NCBI RefSeq assembly: GCF_037975245.1
Contig: NC_092580.1
Coordinates: forward strand, 10,205,001 to 10,269,000
Reading direction: 5' to 3'
Source: Apostichopus japonicus
Lineage: Eukaryota > Echinodermata > Holothuroidea > Aspidochirotida > Stichopodidae
DNA length: 64,000 nucleotides
The notes beneath the pieces were generated by a model. It ran no database searches and was not told where the DNA came from. It was given only the letters and a program-made list of their open reading frames with translations. The position numbers and the translations under genes are program-made. Below, one piece after another: positions 1 to 10,680 of this stretch. Within the stretch, counting starts at the first letter, position 1. Each line of letters opens with the position of its first letter.

Positions 1-14
1 CAGTATTTTTGGGG

Positions 15-39
15 TATATATATATATATATATATATAT
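15..39. repeat. (TA)n microsatellite
   Basis: Uninterrupted TA dinucleotide run read directly. Confidence 0.95.
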
Positions 40-1215
40 GTCAATTTATTATTTCTCCTTGCAGTGATATAATTTTTCTTTGAAAATCACTTCTCATTTA
101 AATTGAACGCTGACCTCTGGCTGTTACCTATCATTCTGAAGTTTTTCGAAATCCTAAAATGGGACATCTTCCTAGCTACGAAATTGAAGAAAATTGGCTC
201 AGTCATTTATGACACAAACTTGAAGTTATAACAGACATACGCACTCACTTGTACACAACCTACCCACACACATACGTAGGCTTTTAATGTCCAAAATGAC
301 CAACCCACTAAAACATCCCATCCTCCTTATGTAGGAGCGATGAGAAACATTGCACACATGTTAATGTAAACATGGATTATATTACTGTCTGAAAGTCATA
401 AATCTCTTTTTTTAATACTCTTTGTATTCGGGTTATTTATCAATTCAAAACTATCAACTTGAGGATTGAAAACATTAATCAGTACATGGTTCTACGCCTT
501 ACAGATCCGTGCAATTGACATGAGTATAGAGGCATATGATTCGTTGGAATAATTCCATGATGTTAACTGGTGAAAAAAGAACATATTCAGAATGTCCGGT
601 GAAATTTAATTGGATAGTCAGATTCCCGTTTCGAGAGCTATCACTTTGTTTCATAAATTCCGCAAGACCGCAACCATCAGACAAAATTCAATTTACCTTT
701 TAAATCTTAATTGCTGTAATTAGAGAAATTCTCTGCGGCAGTCGCGTGACTTCTTTCTTTGCATTGACAAATGGTTATGGAAGGACGTGAGCAAATGAGA
801 CAGTGAATTTGTAAGTGTATGTATGTATGTATGTCAGATCCTCCTGCAATCAGGAACTCGCGAAGAAGCCATCATTGGCTTATCAAAGCTCTAAGTCTCT
901 TAGATTCGGGCCTTCCATTGTTCAAGAAACTCCGTGGAGCAGGAAAGTTGTCAAATCAAAGAGGAAAGAAGAAGGGAAAAAAACCCGGAGAGGCATTACT
1001 ACTTTTAATCAAAAACTTGAAATCATTTTTACCTCAAACTTTGAATTTGATATTATGGTTTAAATGAGGCGGTATACACGATTATAGCAAGTTATTTAAC
1101 AGGTGAATGACTTTATTTTCAATTCGGGTGACGCAGAGACGTGCGCGATCGGATAAGGATTTCACATTTTTTTTTGGTGGAAGTTTTCAAATTTCTCATT
1201 TTAACACAGTGGACG
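40..1215. other. Intergenic DNA upstream of first GPCR
   Basis: No supported gene. Two overlapping 82-codon frames at 815-1067 begin in a short GTAT microsatellite and overlap each other, so I regard them as chance or as a dispersed-repeat relic. The last 150 bp shows the GPCR promoter elements: an AGGCGGTATA word near 1067, shared with the second GPCR near 8018, and a GC-rich word near 1143. Confidence 0.5.
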
Positions 1216-1221
1216 TATAAA
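1216..1221 (+). promoter_or_regulatory. TATA box of GPCR gene 1
   Basis: TATAAA lies 126 bp upstream of the ATG at 1342. The paralogous receptor has TATAAA at exactly the same distance from its ATG (8148 to 8274). Conservation of spacing between paralogues supports a real core promoter with a short 5'UTR; transcription start is inferred, not seen. Confidence 0.6.
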
Positions 1222-1341
1222 TGCAGCTGCTCATGGAACATTATCGAGTATCATTCGCATTATTTGTGGTCGTTTTCCAATATATTTCCAACGTAAACTC
1301 GACATTTGATATCGTCAAAATTTGATTGAAACAAATATACG

Positions 1342-2529
1342 ATGGATGAAGACACAACTACAGTAACGTCAATAACGTTTTCTGTCAATTCAACCTTCGA
1401 CGAGATCGTTTCTTCTCCGTATGGAATCGTCGTCCTAGGCTTAATATGCACTCTATCGCCCTTCATTATATGTGCTAATGCATTGGTTATAATTAGTTAC
1501 AAAATGGATACCCGTATTCGCAATGTCCCATACAATCTGTACATTACAAACCTTGCTATTGCCGACTTGATGGTAGGGATTGTAAGTCTTCCTCTCACCA
1601 TCTTCCTCTTATTTGTAGACGAATCACAAATATTTCTGTTTCAGATTTGCGGTTGGTTTATACGGTATCCTCTCTTTCTGTCTGTTTTTCTGATAATGTT
1701 AATGACCTTTGACCGATTAAAAATGGTGTCTGATCCTGTTAAGCATAAAATGGAAAGTACCAGCGGAACCAATCTGAAGTATGTTATCTTTGTTTGGATA
1801 TTTTCTGCTCTCTATGCACTTTCGAACTATATTCCTTATTGGCTGGGTGCCCTGTTGTGGCCAGAACTCTCAGAGGATAGCGATGAGAGTGATATCAGGT
1901 TTGAGGTTTTTGTGACAGTTTTCGGCGAATTTATCTTTAACTTTGTAATTCCGCTCTCCGCTTTAGTGTACATGAATATCGCTTTCATTGTGAAGCTCAG
2001 ACATCTGTTGAATTCACTTCAGAAACAAACGAGTTATTCCCACACAAACGTCTCAGCAAAGGTACAAAAATCATATCACGAAGACGTGGAACGTTTTTCT
2101 AACAACAACGATAGAAACAAGACGTCGGTTTTCATTTGCAAAGAGACAGCACAAGGTCAATACCCTCAACAACAGGAAGGGCCTACTCCAAGATGTCAAA
2201 CTGACATCACAAAGCAAACTCAACAGATTCGAAAGGTCGCGAAAGCTTTACTACTTCTAGTTATTGTATATGTAATATGTTGGGTGCCACCTCATTTGCA
2301 CTCCCTTTTGAGAATTGTTTACCTTTTTCGGTTGCCGGAGTTAATATATTTGATTGGTTTATTTATTTTATTTGTTAATTCTGTCATCAATCCAGTTATT
2401 TATGCCGCAACTAGTAAGCGATATCGTACAGGAATGATAGCTGTCTTACGACGTAAGCAGTTTGAAAACTCAGTTATTGCGACTTCAAAAGCTGCTAAAA
2501 ATCATTCTCGTGCCAATTTAACCCTTTAA
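1342..2529 (+). CDS. Class A (rhodopsin-like) GPCR, DRL-type, single exon
   Basis: Predicted 395-residue seven-transmembrane receptor of the plasma membrane; ligand unknown. Landmarks: TM1 about 27-52 with N46, TM2 with LAIADLMVG (D75), TM3 ending in D124-R125-L126 in place of DRY, W152 in TM4, P204 in TM5, a Lys/Gln/Asn-rich third intracellular loop (about 220-295), C313-W-V-P316 in TM6, and N350-P-V-I-Y354 followed by the helix 8 segment SKRYRTG. N16 is a candidate N-glycosylation site in a short extracellular tail without an obvious signal peptide. There is no Cys at position 3.25 (residue 100 is Phe) and none in ECL2, so the usual TM3-ECL2 disulfide is absent. Its closest relative in the window is the receptor at 8274-9452, with shared blocks such as TRIRNVP, RYPLFLSVFL and IRKVAKALL. 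Overall shape is amine-receptor-like, but no amine specificity can be claimed. The start is the first ATG of the open frame and lies downstream of a TATA box. Confidence 0.93.
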   Translation: MDEDTTTVTSITFSVNSTFDEIVSSPYGIVVLGLICTLSPFIICANALVIISYKMDTRIRNVPYNLYITNLAIADLMVGIVSLPLTIFLLFVDESQIFLFQICGWFIRYPLFLSVFLIMLMTFDRLKMVSDPVKHKMESTSGTNLKYVIFVWIFSALYALSNYIPYWLGALLWPELSEDSDESDIRFEVFVTVFGEFIFNFVIPLSALVYMNIAFIVKLRHLLNSLQKQTSYSHTNVSAKVQKSYHEDVERFSNNNDRNKTSVFICKETAQGQYPQQQEGPTPRCQTDITKQTQQIRKVAKALLLLVIVYVICWVPPHLHSLLRIVYLFRLPELIYLIGLFILFVNSVINPVIYAATSKRYRTGMIAVLRRKQFENSVIATSKAAKNHSRANLTL

Positions 2530-2570
2530 GATACAATATCTAAAGTAGCTGTTGCAATGGAATTAGTATT

Positions 2571-2586
2571 ATCATCATCATCGTCA

Positions 2587-2631
<45 letters not shown>

Positions 2632-2635
2632 TCAT
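2571..2635. repeat. (TCA/TCG)n trinucleotide microsatellite
   Basis: ATC repeats grade into a run of GTC/TCG triplets and back to ATC, about 40 bp after the stop of GPCR 1 and so probably in its 3'UTR. It is not in the coding frame. Confidence 0.9.
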
Positions 2636-5600
2636 TACGATTACTATAGTTATTTTATTACCATGGTCTCTAATAAGAACCATTGAAACTAATAACAGTG
2701 TGTTATCACAACATCAATTTCTCAGCTTCTTTTGTAGTTTGAATCACCTTATCTCTCGGTTGATAACAAAAGAACTTAAAAGGATAGCATTAGCAATGCA
2801 GATTTGCTTCGTCTAATTTGTCCAGGACTAAATGTGAATGGTTTGGTAAACCTTCTGAAATACTGTTCAATTAATTTTGCAAGTTTTCTGGTTTAGTAAA
2901 GCAGCTTTTTGCGTCCTTTCTATGATTTTCTCAACCTCATTGACCCCATGATGCCATTACGACATACATAAATAGCTGATCTATTAAAGTCTAACTTCAA
3001 GTGGTGGAATAAAAGCGAAATATTTACAACTTGGAACGTTGTTTTTCTCGAAGTTATTTGCGGTCAGGATCGCGATAAACCCCTCCAATAATGTGGATAC
3101 TTCAATTCTATGAACGTCTTGAATAATGAGGTTAATATTTTTCACTTTGCCGGCGTCGTAAGCAACATCAGTAGACCAATATGTACGATACACCATGCTT
3201 TATTTATGTACATTGTGTATGGCTGTGATACCGACGCAACTTTTCCAGATTGCTGTGAATGAATCTATTTTAAGCAATGGCTAATAAATAAACATGTTAG
3301 CTATTCCCTGATTGGTTGAATTCCAACTAGTGGATTTAGGGAATTGCATGCGATTAATTTTAAATGAGGAATTTGTCGTATGACACTTTACTCATTATCT
3401 GCCGAATCCCTTAATTACTCGCAAATTAATGCTCTTGACAGGGAAAAAAACTTGGCTTATATCTTAGTTTGCTGTTTTGTGATGAATACATGTAAAAAAC
3501 TTGGTGGACATGTCAGAAGGGTGGGAAAACCGCGAAAAAACGCAGAAAGCTGCTTTCCAGCTGAAATTTAAAGTACTGAGCATTATGCATCATTATGGCG
3601 AATGTGCGGCTAAATTTTACTACTATATGTGAATATGAACTTCATGTTGCAAAGAGGTACCCTGTATCATACCTTTAAATGATACAGCATACTGTTTATT
3701 TTCAATCTGTATCGCAATCGATCATTGCACTTTAATGCTTTCTAAAATTGTTCTCATCCATTTGTAACTTTTTATTTTTATTCAGAACAATGATATAACA
3801 GATTATATGACCATGCATTGAGCTGCTACTTGGCTCAAGTCGCAACTCCCTGGCTAAATAAACGAAAACACATTTTTGTTTCAATTATCTTTCACTGTTT
3901 AATCAGTGGTCTGGATGGTCGGAACATTAAACCTAATGCATATGTACATCACTTTGGGTACAGGTATTCTTCGAAAAGAATATAGTAACCCATATTAATT
4001 TTGTTTCCGGTTTTCTTTATATTAAAGCAGCTTTCAAAAGATTATTTGACCTCAGTGACAGAGAGATAGTCTAGAAGGCACATTTATAAGTCTGCTAAGA
4101 CGTGATATCTTTCTTCTGCTATCTACTTCTTATGTTGAAAAGAGGAAATATATTACCGCATTACCTTGAAAGGTATAAAAGATGTTTTACGTCGAAAATG
4201 TAAACTATATCGCTTTTGTCCAACAATCGGTTTCTTCTCTCGAAGAAGGTTTATTTTTGAGTATAGTTCACCTGGACTAGATAGAATGGCTGACCACTTC
4301 AAATCATCAGATTTTGTATGACAAATTTAAGACTGCAATATAATATTTTTTCAAGGAACGTCGGTATTTTGTCCCTTTTTAGCTTAATGGAAATTTTGAA
4401 TAATATAAATATTCAAGTGCTAAGTTAACTCGTATCAGTCTCAAAAATTTGACAATCTTGTAGAAACAAAACAATGTGATTTATTCCTCTGCTTCTATGG
4501 ACGGCCGATTAGTAAGCGGGTCTAGTAATAGCCGATTAGGCCTAAGGAGGAGTTACTCCATAAATGTACATAACACTGTATGAGTGACAGTAATTTGATG
4601 GTTTTGCAACCAAATCTACAAAACAACATGTATTATCGAACACGACCATCGAACAAATAAATTGCTCTGAAAAGGTCCATTAACTTTGGAAGATAAGAAA
4701 TGAAGAATAATTAATAGTTTTCATTAGCTGAGATACCAAGCGCGGTTGATTTCTCCTTCGTGCTTTCTATAGTCAATGTGTTTACTTGAAGCAAACACGA
4801 TAAGTACTTAACCAATGTCCGGAAGTGGACTATTATGCCCTTTCATGTATCCTAATAATGTCAACGTGCATTACGTAAACGTGAGTAACGTCATGTTGCA
4901 CAAACACACATATATCTCCTATTTATTCTTTTAGTGGTGGTGGAGGGGGAGGGGAGGGGTGGAGGGGAGGTTGGGATGAACGTATTGATTGATTTCTTGA
5001 ATATTTGACTACACAATGCAAATAAAAGTGGGTATAAATTTATTAATTTAGATTTATTCAGATGAGTAGGGATTGCTTTAATACAACAATAATTTATCAA
5101 CGGACTGCTAAATATTTAAGTAATTACATGTTTATGAAAATTTAAAAATCATTAAGAAAACGTTTAATCTTTCATAACATATCTTTGTCATTATCATTGT
5201 GTAACTTAGTCCCATTCTAGCCGCTGACGTAATATTTCATTGTATTTCTGTAAGTATTGCAATGTCCTAATTTGCATTGAAATCTATGGGAACTCCCTTG
5301 CTGTTGAATCTTCCCAAGACAGTTTCGTGTTACCTTTGCAGCCTCGTTCCGCCAAGTTGTGTTTTGTCCGGAGAAGAAAAAAACACCCGAAAACACAGAA
5401 ATCTGAGTTCTCCTTTGCTCGATAAAAGTTCTGTTCAAATATACAAAAATACAAAAAGTTTACTATGTAACTTAATGTGTAAATGTAAAAAATATATATA
5501 TACCGATAAGTAGCAGAATGTCCTGTATCTGTTTATTAGTAGGACTTATGAAATGTTTTTATTATGTAAAATTATTGAAAATCAAATACATGTTTTCGAA

Positions 5601-8147
5601 TGTATCCTTCATAGCAGTACTTGCGTTTTTATTCATTGCTGGCAATGTGTTATATCAAATTTCTACTTTTCCCCCTATTTGCTTTTTACATTTCTAAGGT
5701 CATGATTCAGAGATACATTAATTCGTAATAGATTTTGAAGAAGGACATTAAGAGAAATTGGATTCCTCTCTTTCTCACAACATGCATTTTTGTGTTCTCA
5801 ACTCACAGTTTTTTCAGTTTTAGTGGCTTGCCCAATCCCTCACCCCATTAAGGTTCTGAAATGTTTTCCATATAACTTTGGATTAAATCTCCTTTTCAGA
5901 TATATTTGTTTTAGAAGGTTGCAGCTTCCGGGGACTTCGCCCCACACCTTCCCGCCCGCATTGTTGGTTTTGTTTTTGACACGTAGCTCGGCCAGCCCCT
6001 GCAGACGGTCTCATAAAACTAGTTTCGAAATCGCTCGCTTTCTCAAAATAAGTTGAATTCTTTGGCTTCCGCTCCTAACTAAGTGCATTAAATTGACTTA
6101 TATATGTGTAGGTTAAACAATTAAAAACCAATTTCACCTCGTATTAATTTTCTGAGAGTGCCACTTTGATAGTTGCAAATGATTTCAAAATCTGAAGAGC
6201 AATAAATTATCAAAACGAACATCGAAAAACTGAAACTTTCGTGTATACAGAAAAAAGTAACACATTATTAATACCTTTTAATGGTCCTTTTGAAGATTAG
6301 AAATGAAGAAGTTTGATACTTCCCATTAATTAACAGAGCTACCAAGCGTGATTGATTTCCATTACAGTTTGTGCTTTTAGTCTGTGTATGCATTGTTCCA
6401 GGCTGTCACTTAACCTTCTTACGGAAACGGCTTATTAATCGTGATTTCGTGAGTTCTCTTAATGCGCAAGTACACTTTGTCAACTTTGGTATAGGCGAAA
6501 AATATACCACTGTGAAAAAGTTCATAACGTTCGCACGAAACATTGCACGTGATGATACTTGCATATGGTTATGGATTTCGCCGACCAGTTAGTATGAAAA
6601 ACCGGAGCCTCATAAGGCATACACGTATACCAGACTAATTTGCATAACTCCTTCGATACGTATTATAATTCTACAATATATCAAAAGTTGTTTTGAAAAA
6701 TGAAGTTCTTAATAGCTTGCATGCGATATCAAACAAATAAATGTATAGATTGAGCTGCTATCATTGTGGATTAGTTAATTTCGTTTACACAAGACATGAA
6801 ATAATGCTGTCAGTTGAACATGGTTATTTACTTCTTTATTATTTGTTGTTGTATAAACTACTAGGATCCTTTGGGATTTTCTCTCCGATAATGTGACTGT
6901 TTGGTCATAACTTCCCAATCCACTAGAACATTTCACTTCATGTCAACCCAAACATTCATCTGATTGGCTTAAGATATTTCGGTCTGGTTTTTTCATGTGT
7001 CTTGTCTTTTTTTTTGAAGGACAGTGTTTTTTTTACATTTACTAACGCTTAACAGATGCATTTATTAATTTTCTGGCATTTCAGACACTTCGCTATACAG
7101 AGCAATAAAAGTTTATCAGATATCTGATGATTAACGACTCACTTTCATATGTAATCTGTATCTACGGAAACGCATTTATTTGTTACAAGTGTGTCTTGTT
7201 TGCCGTTTGAGGTCAAGCTCAGCTACTCTATATACTTGCTGTTATAGTACGGTGAATATTTCAATAAGGAGAAATTGTAGGAGGATCAGGGGGTATGCGG
7301 AGCCCTTTCTGCCAAATGCTTGATTCCATTCGTGAACATGAAATCAAGATCGGATGTATTGCAGAGTCCGCTATTGACCCAATGTTCATCGAGCGGCCAT
7401 AAGAGGCCAAAAACGTTCACTTGGAAAGATATCTTGTGCTTTATTAGTCAGTGTGATACATTTCATTGGTGTAACTTCAATTCAGTTTTGAATAACCATC
7501 AACTAAAATAGATCTTATCTGACCAATCAGTTCCACATAGTCTCTATGTGTAGACGTGGCACACTCTTGTTAGTCATACCCATTGCTGTAACAAGGCAAG
7601 TGTGGGTCCGTTGTGCCAATTGAAATGAAAGTTTTACAACTCCTACGTGCTTGATAAATCGCATTATATATACAGCCTCGGCAACTTAAGAACGCTAGAA
7701 GTCATCGCTTTCGTAATATGCATACAGTATGCTTCTCCCCGAGACGTCCAACTGTCGTCTCTACAATGAAGAAATAAATAACTTTCCTTAGTTTCCATAG
7801 CAGACCATCATCGTTCAGGAAATCCGTCTACATGCAGAAAAGTCATCATGGATTGGTCCATTCTTGTATTGACAAGCGGTTACCGTAGATATTTGAAGAG
7901 CGATCCATTGCGATGTACTTGATCTTTTGAAGTACTAAGTAGAGGGAAGTATACCAAATTAAAACTAAACAATTTTACCAAACCTTTTTCATGCGCATAC
8001 GATTTTCACTTAATCAGGCGGTATAAATGAGAACAAGGTTTTACTTTGTAAATCATTTGTAAGACTTCTGTTTATGTTTACGACTGGCGCGCGTGATTGG
8101 AAAACAACACAAAACTTAAATTTCTGGTGGAACATTAACATTTCCTA
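2636..8147. other. Intergenic DNA between the two plus-strand GPCRs
   Basis: About 5.5 kb of AT-rich sequence. The open frames (for example 3380-3571, 5217-5513, 5790-6056, 6371-6592) are under 90 codons, lack recognisable domains and overlap on opposite strands. A G/C-rich patch near 5925-6010 resembles the C-rich interiors of the hAT-like miniature elements elsewhere in the window, but I found no paired ends or target duplication. No RNA gene seen. Confidence 0.5.
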
Positions 8148-8153
8148 TATAAA
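8148..8153 (+). promoter_or_regulatory. TATA box of GPCR gene 2
   Basis: TATAAA within TATATAAA, 126 bp before the ATG at 8274, the same offset as in the paralogue at 1342. Upstream words (TCTGGTGGAA just 5' of it and AGGCGGTATA near 8018) also have counterparts upstream of gene 1. Confidence 0.6.
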
Positions 8154-8273
8154 TGTGCTAGGCGTCTCATAAGTCTTCATTTACTTAACAGTTGGATGAT
8201 ACTGTTTATATAGAGCATTATTATTCATCAATCGCATCATTGTTGTACCCGTAACGTATTTCCATACACCACG

Positions 8274-9452
8274 ATGGATATGGCAACAGCGATGACTTTC
8301 AATGTATCTCTAAATACATCAGTGGAGCCGCTCGTTTACACTCCGTATGAATTATTCACCATCGGCTTACTTTGTACTTTATCGCCCTTCACCGTATGCG
8401 GTAATGCATTGGTCATTTACTGTTACAAAATGGATACCCGTATTCGTAATGTCCCTTTCAATCTGTTCATCTTAAACCTTGCTATAGCCGACTTGATGGT
8501 AGGGTTTGTAAGTCTTCCTCTCACCGTGGTCAGCTTCTTTATAAACTTTCTCATACAACCAACATTTCTGTCACATTTCCTATCTTGGTTGCTACGGTAT
8601 CCTCTGTTTCTGTCAGTATTTCTGGTCATCTTGATGACCTTTGACCGATTAAAAATGATATCTGATCCCGTCAAGTACAAGCTGGAAAGTAGTAATGGAA
8701 CCAATCTGAAGTATGCTATACTTATGTGGATATTTTCTGCGTTTTATACACTTTCGGCGTATTACATTCCTTTTGGGCTGTATGCTCTTTTAGAGCAAAG
8801 ACTCTCAGACGATAGCAATGTGAGTGATATCAGATTCGCCATCTTTGTGTTAAATTTTGGTCATTTTTTCTTCAACATTGTCATTCCACTCATAGCATTA
8901 TCGTACATGAATGTCACTTTCATTTTGAAGCTCAGAAATCGGCTGAATTCATTTCAGAAATATCGAGTCAAATCGAATGGCAATGGTTTAGCAAAGGTAA
9001 ACTCAAGTCATGGAAATTCGACAAGATTCCCCAACAGCAATTATGGGCAAAGAGCGTCTGTTATCCTAGATAGTATTGGTAAAGAGGTAAAACAAACAGC
9101 AGAAGATCTTCAGCAGGACAAGGATCCTCCCATGCGCAAGTCACTTCAAACTGACGCGAAAGAAAATCAGCACATTCGAAAAGTCGCTAAGGCCTTACTG
9201 ATTCTTGTGACAGTCTATATTGTCTGTTGGGTACCGATTCATTTGGAAGGTATGGTGCAAGTAATACTCGCTTCTCTTTCTTTTTTGCCAACGACGATAC
9301 GTTTGGTTTGTTTCATTATTTTATTTTTTAATTCTGTAATTAATCCAATTATATATGCCGCGACTAACAAGAGATATCGCGCAGGGATGTTAGCTGTGTT
9401 GAGATGTCAGCAGTTTGAAAGTGTTTCGATATCATTGGCTAATACTCGGTAA
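8274..9452 (+). CDS. Class A GPCR, DRL-type, single exon, paralogue of 1342-2529
   Basis: Predicted 392-residue seven-transmembrane receptor. Landmarks: TM1 with G43-N44, TM2 IADLMVG (D73), TM3 ending D124-R125-L126, W152, TM5 with NIVIPL, a polar third intracellular loop (about 222-300), C318-W-V-P321 in TM6, and N357-P-I-I-Y361 then NKRYRAG. Asn-X-Ser/Thr sites occur in the N-terminal tail (N10, N14). There is no Cys in ECL1/top of TM3 or in ECL2, so the conserved class A disulfide cannot form. It keeps the DRL variant and the SDPVK loop of its neighbour, which points to local tandem duplication. The loops and C-terminus have diverged. Ligand and G-protein coupling are unknown. An AATAAA signal at about 9502 follows the stop. 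Confidence 0.93.
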   Translation: MDMATAMTFNVSLNTSVEPLVYTPYELFTIGLLCTLSPFTVCGNALVIYCYKMDTRIRNVPFNLFILNLAIADLMVGFVSLPLTVVSFFINFLIQPTFLSHFLSWLLRYPLFLSVFLVILMTFDRLKMISDPVKYKLESSNGTNLKYAILMWIFSAFYTLSAYYIPFGLYALLEQRLSDDSNVSDIRFAIFVLNFGHFFFNIVIPLIALSYMNVTFILKLRNRLNSFQKYRVKSNGNGLAKVNSSHGNSTRFPNSNYGQRASVILDSIGKEVKQTAEDLQQDKDPPMRKSLQTDAKENQHIRKVAKALLILVTVYIVCWVPIHLEGMVQVILASLSFLPTTIRLVCFIILFFNSVINPIIYAATNKRYRAGMLAVLRCQQFESVSISLANTR

Positions 9453-9905
9453 GCAGACCGGATTTACCGTTCCGATTTAACCCTTCATATGATACATTTG
9501 TAATAAAGTACCCACAGTACCCAGCGTATGTGCAATTATGTTAGGAATACTACATTACAGGAATCTATGTTGCAATGGAAAGGGCTCAAATGATCGGCAC
9601 AAACTGCAGTGTTGTATAATTTGCTTTATTTGCAAAATCAAAAAGTAATTGGATGTAAATTAATTGAAACTATAGGGAAGTAGCCTGCCGCTGCCGTGTT
9701 TATTTCAGTGTATATTTTAGAACTTTTACAATTCGGCAGCTTAGCTTTATATTTTAAGAAATTAAATAAGAAAAAATAAGAAAAATAGTGTGTCGTTATG
9801 TACTTGAGAAGGGGAGGGAGGTGGGGGAATTGTAAGAAACCAATAACGAAGAAAAGGTAAATAAATACTCCCAATTGCCCATAGTCTAAGCCTTGAAGGC
9901 AGTTG
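9453..9905. other. 3' flank of GPCR 2
   Basis: Contains an AATAAA at about 9502, a likely polyadenylation signal for GPCR 2, and a short G-rich stretch near 9810-9830. No gene seen. Confidence 0.5.
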
Positions 9906-9941
<36 letters not shown>

Positions 9942-9984
9942 ATATATATATTCATATATACATACATTTATATATATATATTCA

Positions 9985-10061
<77 letters not shown>

Positions 10062-10225
10062 TATGTGTGAGCGATATAAAGATTGATATAAATGTGTATA
10101 TATATATATATACATATATATATATACATTTATATCAATCTTTATATCGCTCACATATACACATATATTTATGTGTAAATATAAATATATATGTAATTAT
10201 ATATAGGCCTATGTATGTATATATA

Positions 10226-10291
<66 letters not shown>
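9906..10291. repeat. TA-rich low-complexity block
   Basis: Nearly pure TA/ATAC repeats with embedded unique words. It includes a hairpin (10061-10158) and a segment (10128-10239) repeated on the far side of the transposon at 15465-15576. Open frames here encode only Tyr/Ile repeats and are not genes. Confidence 0.9.
10061..10158. repeat. Perfect-arm hairpin in TA-rich DNA
   Basis: The left arm (about 10066-10094, with core GATATAAAGATTGATATAAA) is the exact reverse complement of the right arm (about 10127-10155), 29 bp per arm with a TA-rich loop. The right-arm word recurs a third time near 15465-15493. It is a candidate cruciform former. Confidence 0.85.
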
Positions 10292-10296
10292 CACTG

Positions 10297-10680
10297 TTAA
10301 AAATAATGGGCAAAATTTACCCAACTTTTTAACCAACGTTGGGCATGTATTCAGCAACCTCAAAAGTTGGGCAAAAATTGACCAACCCAAAAAGGTATAA
10401 CAAATTCTCAACAGTTGGGAGGGGAATTACCCAACTGTTCAGGTTAGCCATTTCCCCAACTGTTGGGTGGGTCATTCATTTTGTTGGGCAAATCATTTAA
10501 CCAACGTATGGGTTAAGGCACCAGTAATGTATCCATCTGTTGAGCAGTTCATTTAGCCACCTGTTGGGTGTATACTAAATTTGTCCCAATTGTTGGACAA
10601 TTCATGGATTTTGTTGGGCATTTGCAGCAACCAAATGTTGGGTTAATCCTGAACCACTTCCAACTGTTGGGGGTTTCTTA
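10297..10680. repeat. Left subterminal repeat cluster of the CACTG element
   Basis: More than a dozen variants of CCAAC(T/G)NTTGGG and TTGGGCA words, many palindromic (CCAACTGTTGGG, CCAACGTTGGGC), spaced 15-40 bp apart. Matching words cluster near the other end at about 15180-15440. In CACTA elements such motifs bind the transposition protein. Confidence 0.75.

Noticed and set aside
815-1067. Two overlapping 82-codon frames
   Set aside because: They overlap each other in different frames, start in a GTAT microsatellite and show no domain; at most a dispersed-repeat relic.
9893-10411. Frames rich in Tyr and Ile on both strands
   Set aside because: They are translations of TA repeats.
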